Assembly: GCA_964567855.1 (NCBI GenBank)
Contig: CAZMOE010000038.1
Location: 1 to 24,582 of the forward strand
DNA length: 24,582 nucleotides
Reading direction: 5' to 3'
DNA from: Liminaster sp964567855
GTDB lineage: Bacteria; Bacteroidota; Bacteroidia; Bacteroidales; UBA3663
Shown here: in pieces, positions 21,853 through 24,582 of the stretch
Position numbering within the stretch: the first letter of the stretch is position 1
Layout of the letters: the number at the start of each line of letters is the position of its first letter
Notes under the pieces: model-generated
Seen by the model: the letters and a program-made list of their open reading frames with translations, nothing else
Told to the model about the DNA's origin: nothing
The model's database searches: none
Program-made: the position numbers and the translations under genes

Positions 21853-24192
21853 ATGAAGAAGCTTTTTACATTTATCTTCTGTCTTGGCATGTCCTTGCCT
21901 GGTATGTCCCAGCAGAACTTCGAATTGGGTAAGCCTGGCGATAGTAATTATCGGTATCTTGATGAATATGGCGACCTTACGGAGTACATCGACAGAGGCA
22001 AATACCCACAATTCCGCATGGGTATTGCTACCATCGTGAGTGACTATCTCAACAATACGACGGTACGTAACTGTATCAATCGAAATGCCAACGAGACCGT
22101 GGCCGGTAATGCCATGAAGATGGCCAGTTGCGTGGATGGTAACGGTAACATGAATTTCAGCAATGTAACCCGTTTTGTTAATACGGCAACGAATGCCGGT
22201 CTTGAAGTCTACGGACACACGCTTGCCTGGCACTCGCAGCAACCTAAGGGTTGGCTGCTCAAACTTCTGCAGGACAAGCCGGCGCCCGAACTTACAGATG
22301 GTGACGTGACAGTGTATATGCCTGTTTACAGTAAGGACTTCCGTACTGACCAGAGCGTAGGGTGGAAAAGCGACGAGTCGCAGTATGGCTACAAGTTGTC
22401 GTTTGATGCTACCGACGGACTCAATATCCATTGTACGAAGACGGTCAACTCTTGGGAGGTGCAGTTTTTGGCCTGTACGGATATCCTTACGGAGGTCGGA
22501 AAGACCTATCGCATGAGCATGATGGTGAAAGGTTCGAAGGCCGGCAAGCTGCATACGAAGTTGGGCGACTGGGGTGGCGGAGCTGGTGGAGATGTGCCGT
22601 TCACCACGGAATGGAAAACGGTAACCTTTAACTATAAGGCTACCATGTCCAGTAATTTCTATCTTCTGCAATGCGGTGATTTCGTAGGCGATATCTATAT
22701 CCGGAGCATTAAGTTTGAGGAGCCGAGAAAAGGCAAGACGATAGAGGAGGAGCGCCGTTGTCTCAAAGTGGAGGCTACAGAACGTAAGGAGAATACGTGG
22801 GACAATCAGGCATGGTTGGTGCCTGGCAGTTTCAGCGCAGGCGCAAAGTTTGAATTTTCTGCCGACGTGCGAGCCGATAAGGCCGCTACAACAACAACCC
22901 AGATTCACAACGATCCCTCCAACTATGTTCACTACGAAGCTATCGGCAACATCCCTTTCACTACGGAATGGAAGACGATAAAGTTGTCAGGTACGCTAAG
23001 TAAGGCAGGAAAGAGTATCGCCATTAACTTGAATGAGCTGGCCGATGCCAACACTTATTATTTCGATAATGTGAGCTTTAAGATCAATGGTGTGGAGAAA
23101 ATTAAGAACGGCGACTTTGAGGGTACGGACATGTCCTCTTTCAGGATCAAGCAATATGGCGGAGGTGTGGAAACTCCTGTCGTTTGTGAGAGCCTGAAAT
23201 ATATCTACGTGCCCACCGGCATTCCACTTTCACAGCAGGAGCGTCACGACACGTTAGTCTACGCCATGGACAAGTGGATAAAGGGAATGATGAATGCCTG
23301 TGGCGGCAAGGTAAAGGCATGGGATTTGGTCAATGAGGCCATTTCCGGCGGAGGCGACGACGGTTCGGGGAACTACACTCTCCAACATTCCGAGGGCTAC
23401 AATCCCAACGGCACTTGGGATGTGGGCGGAGATGCCTTTTATTGGCAGGACTATATGGGCGATCTCGAATACGTGCGTCAGGCCTGCCGTCTGGCGCGTA
23501 AGTACGGTCCTGATGATGTAGTGCTCTTCATTAACGACTATAACCTTGAGAGTTTTTGGGATGACAACAAGAAGCTGAAGTCGCTCATCAACTGGATAAA
23601 GAAGTGGGAGGCCGACGGCGTGACGCGGATAGATGGTATCGGTACTCAGATGCACATCTCCTGCAGTATGAGCGACAACACATTGAACGACCGCAAGAAA
23701 TACATCACCCAGATGTTCAAGCTCATGGCTGCGAGCGGCAAGTACGTGCGTGTCAGTGAGCTGGATATGGGTATGGACGATGCAAGCGGCAAGGCTGTAA
23801 GTACAGGCAATATGACGGAGGCCATGCACAAACGTATGGCAGATTACTATGAATGGATTATCAAGCAGTATCTTACCATCGTTCCTCCTGAGCAGCAGTG
23901 GGGTATCTGCCAGTGGTGTCCTACCGACGCGCCTGCCAACAGCGGATGGAGAGCCGATACTCCCGTAGGTATCTGGGATATCAACTACTATCGTAAGCAT
24001 GTCTATGCAGGATTCGTCCGCGGATTCGGCGGTGTCAAGACGGGTATCGAAAATGTAGAGATGGAGAATTGTCCTGCCGTTAGGAAGGGAATCTTTGACC
24101 TGTCAGGTCGTCGCTTTGCGGAAGGAACCGACATTTCGTCACTTCCGGCCGGCGTCTATATTGTAAACGGAAAGAAGGTGATAAAGAAATAA
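21853..24192 (+). CDS. Secreted GH10 endo-1,4-beta-xylanase with carbohydrate-binding modules inserted in the catalytic domain
   Basis: This 779-residue enzyme is expected to cleave the beta-1,4-xylan backbone. A signal peptide (about 1-19, ending near GMSQ) leads into the first part of the GH10 barrel (about 22-145), including GHTLAWHSQ (121-129). Residues about 150-440 interrupt the barrel with two beta-rich modules that look like CBM4/CBM22; each carries a PFTTEWKT string (249-256 and 368-375), a sign of tandem repetition. GH10 resumes at about 449. It shows WDLVNEA (490-496, acid/base E495), INDYNLE (560-566), IGTQMHIS (596-603), VSELDMGM (634-641, nucleophile E636) and QWCPTDAP (687-694). 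The tail from 742 (IFDLSGRRF ... GVYIVNGKKVIKK) resembles a Por/type IX C-terminal sorting region. The interrupted layout is known from Prevotella and Bacteroides Xyn10 enzymes. It is not next to susC/susD. Confidence 0.93.
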   Translation: MKKLFTFIFCLGMSLPGMSQQNFELGKPGDSNYRYLDEYGDLTEYIDRGKYPQFRMGIATIVSDYLNNTTVRNCINRNANETVAGNAMKMASCVDGNGNMNFSNVTRFVNTATNAGLEVYGHTLAWHSQQPKGWLLKLLQDKPAPELTDGDVTVYMPVYSKDFRTDQSVGWKSDESQYGYKLSFDATDGLNIHCTKTVNSWEVQFLACTDILTEVGKTYRMSMMVKGSKAGKLHTKLGDWGGGAGGDVPFTTEWKTVTFNYKATMSSNFYLLQCGDFVGDIYIRSIKFEEPRKGKTIEEERRCLKVEATERKENTWDNQAWLVPGSFSAGAKFEFSADVRADKAATTTTQIHNDPSNYVHYEAIGNIPFTTEWKTIKLSGTLSKAGKSIAINLNELADANTYYFDNVSFKINGVEKIKNGDFEGTDMSSFRIKQYGGGVETPVVCESLKYIYVPTGIPLSQQERHDTLVYAMDKWIKGMMNACGGKVKAWDLVNEAISGGGDDGSGNYTLQHSEGYNPNGTWDVGGDAFYWQDYMGDLEYVRQACRLARKYGPDDVVLFINDYNLESFWDDNKKLKSLINWIKKWEADGVTRIDGIGTQMHISCSMSDNTLNDRKKYITQMFKLMAASGKYVRVSELDMGMDDASGKAVSTGNMTEAMHKRMADYYEWIIKQYLTIVPPEQQWGICQWCPTDAPANSGWRADTPVGIWDINYYRKHVYAGFVRGFGGVKTGIENVEMENCPAVRKGIFDLSGRRFAEGTDISSLPAGVYIVNGKKVIKK

Positions 24193-24221
24193 ACGCGTGT
24201 TCTGTTTCTCTGAGGAAACGT

Positions 24222-24253
24222 ATAAACCCTGCCGGACGTCCGGCAGGGTTTAT
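24222..24253 (+). terminator. Terminator after the xylanase gene, a 32-base perfect palindrome
   Basis: ATAAACCCTGCCGGAC (24222-24237) is followed directly by its exact reverse complement (24238-24253). In RNA the centre ACGT would form the loop of a GC-rich hairpin. The trailing GTTTATCGTT is only moderately T-rich. It starts 29 bases after the stop codon. Confidence 0.75.
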
Positions 24254-24530
24254 GTTTATCGTTACTTGGATGAGGAGGTTTTCAACTATTTGTTGTAAAT
24301 TTACACCTGCTTGTCGAGTTCTCGGAACCCTAATGTTTTGAAATTAGAAACGGATCTTGCTCTATTTTTATATAAAAGAGTGAATAATGAGGGTGGTTTA
24401 GAATATATATTCAAATGTTTTTTGAAATGTAGAAAGAAAAAATATTCAAATATTTTTGTTGGAATATCTAAATGCACTATCTTTGCAACCGCGTTGGGGG
24501 AATATTTTTAAACGTTACCCGGTGCGAAAT
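24254..24530. other. Intergenic stretch between xylanase terminator and tRNA-Arg
   Basis: This AT-rich stretch holds no supported gene. The 66-codon ORF at 24311-24511 runs through the tRNA promoter and lacks recognisable features. The right end holds the tRNA promoter and about 45 bases between its -7 box and the tRNA. Confidence 0.5.
24455..24485 (+). promoter_or_regulatory. Promoter of tRNA-Arg
   Basis: TTTG (24455-24458), a 19-base spacer and TATCTTTG (24478-24485) match the Bacteroidetes promoter consensus in both boxes. The predicted start near 24492 lies about 39 bases before the mature tRNA. Confidence 0.85.
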
Positions 24531-24582
24531 GGCTCCATAGCTTAACTGAATAGAGCATCTGACTACGGATCAGAAGGTTATA
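24531..24582 (+). tRNA. tRNA-Arg (anticodon ACG), 3' end cut by the window
   Basis: The acceptor strand GGCTCCA (24531-24537), a D-arm with GCTTAACTGAATAGAGC, and the anticodon stem-loop TCTGA-CTACGGA-TCAGA are visible. The 7-base loop places the anticodon ACG at 24565-24567, which reads CGN arginine codons after A34 is converted to inosine. The variable loop begins at the window end; the T-arm and acceptor 3' strand are outside. Confidence 0.93.

Noticed and set aside
21823..22932. 369-codon minus-strand ORF opposite the xylanase gene
   Set aside because: Antisense to a gene with signal peptide, catalytic residues and sorting tail; no independent support.
24311..24511. 66-codon ORF before the tRNA
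   Set aside because: It contains both boxes of the tRNA promoter and no protein features.
10727..24582. Idea that argS and tRNA-Arg in one window form a functional unit
   Set aside because: They are about 12 kb apart, on opposite strands and with separate promoters; co-occurrence looks coincidental.
1..24582. CRISPR arrays, insertion sequences, integrases, phage genes, toxin-antitoxin or defence genes
   Set aside because: I saw no regularly spaced repeats, transposase or integrase motifs, terminal inverted repeats with target duplications, or recognisable defence domains.

Overview
This window comes from a member of the Bacteroidales (phylum Bacteroidota). Four things point there: promoter boxes of the Bacteroidetes type (TTTG, 19-20 bases, then TAnnTTTG) instead of sigma70 boxes; leaders without clear Shine-Dalgarno sequences; gene content such as lysS-gpsA-pgi-HAD and a DUF59 Fe-S protein beside lpxH; and secreted polysaccharide-degrading enzymes, one with a Por-like C-terminal tail. 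I cannot name a genus from sequence alone.

Layout. (1) 1-982: the end of an unrecognised gene directly joined to a small predicted outer-membrane beta-barrel gene, closed by a strong terminator. (2) 983-1888: a sparse region with two very small genes (59 aa on +, 69 aa on -) that converge on a bidirectional terminator. (3) 1889-4930 (-): a two-gene pectin module, a secreted GH105 unsaturated rhamnogalacturonyl hydrolase and a two-domain esterase (SGNH/CE12-like acetylesterase fused to CE8 pectin methylesterase), behind a good promoter. (4) 5010-12571 (-): a tightly packed housekeeping run argS-parE-coaD-S41 protease-marC-GT2, with a good promoter in front of argS. (5) 12822-16330 (+): DUF59/SufT-like Fe-S protein, LpxH phosphatase of lipid A synthesis, a GC-rich gene-free stretch with potential RNA hairpins, a CyuA/UPF0597 cysteine-desulfidase-type Fe-S enzyme, and a Crp/Fnr regulator preceded by a palindrome. 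(6) 16401-21567 (+): lysS, gpsA, pgi and a beta-phosphoglucomutase-like HAD hydrolase. (7) 21853-24192 (+): a secreted GH10 xylanase whose catalytic domain is interrupted by tandem carbohydrate-binding modules. (8) The window ends inside a tRNA-Arg(ACG) gene with a textbook Bacteroidetes promoter.

Most of the window is conserved core genome. I see no CRISPR array, transposase, integrase, phage gene, toxin-antitoxin pair or obvious defence system, and no susC/susD pair beside the glycan enzymes. I do not see a clear new multi-gene system. The observations most worth checking are the 59-residue precursor-like peptide, the fused pectin esterase, the interrupted GH10 enzyme, the desulfidase/Crp pair with its palindrome, and the hairpin-rich gene-free stretch upstream of the desulfidase. 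All functions are read from motifs by eye; no database search was run.
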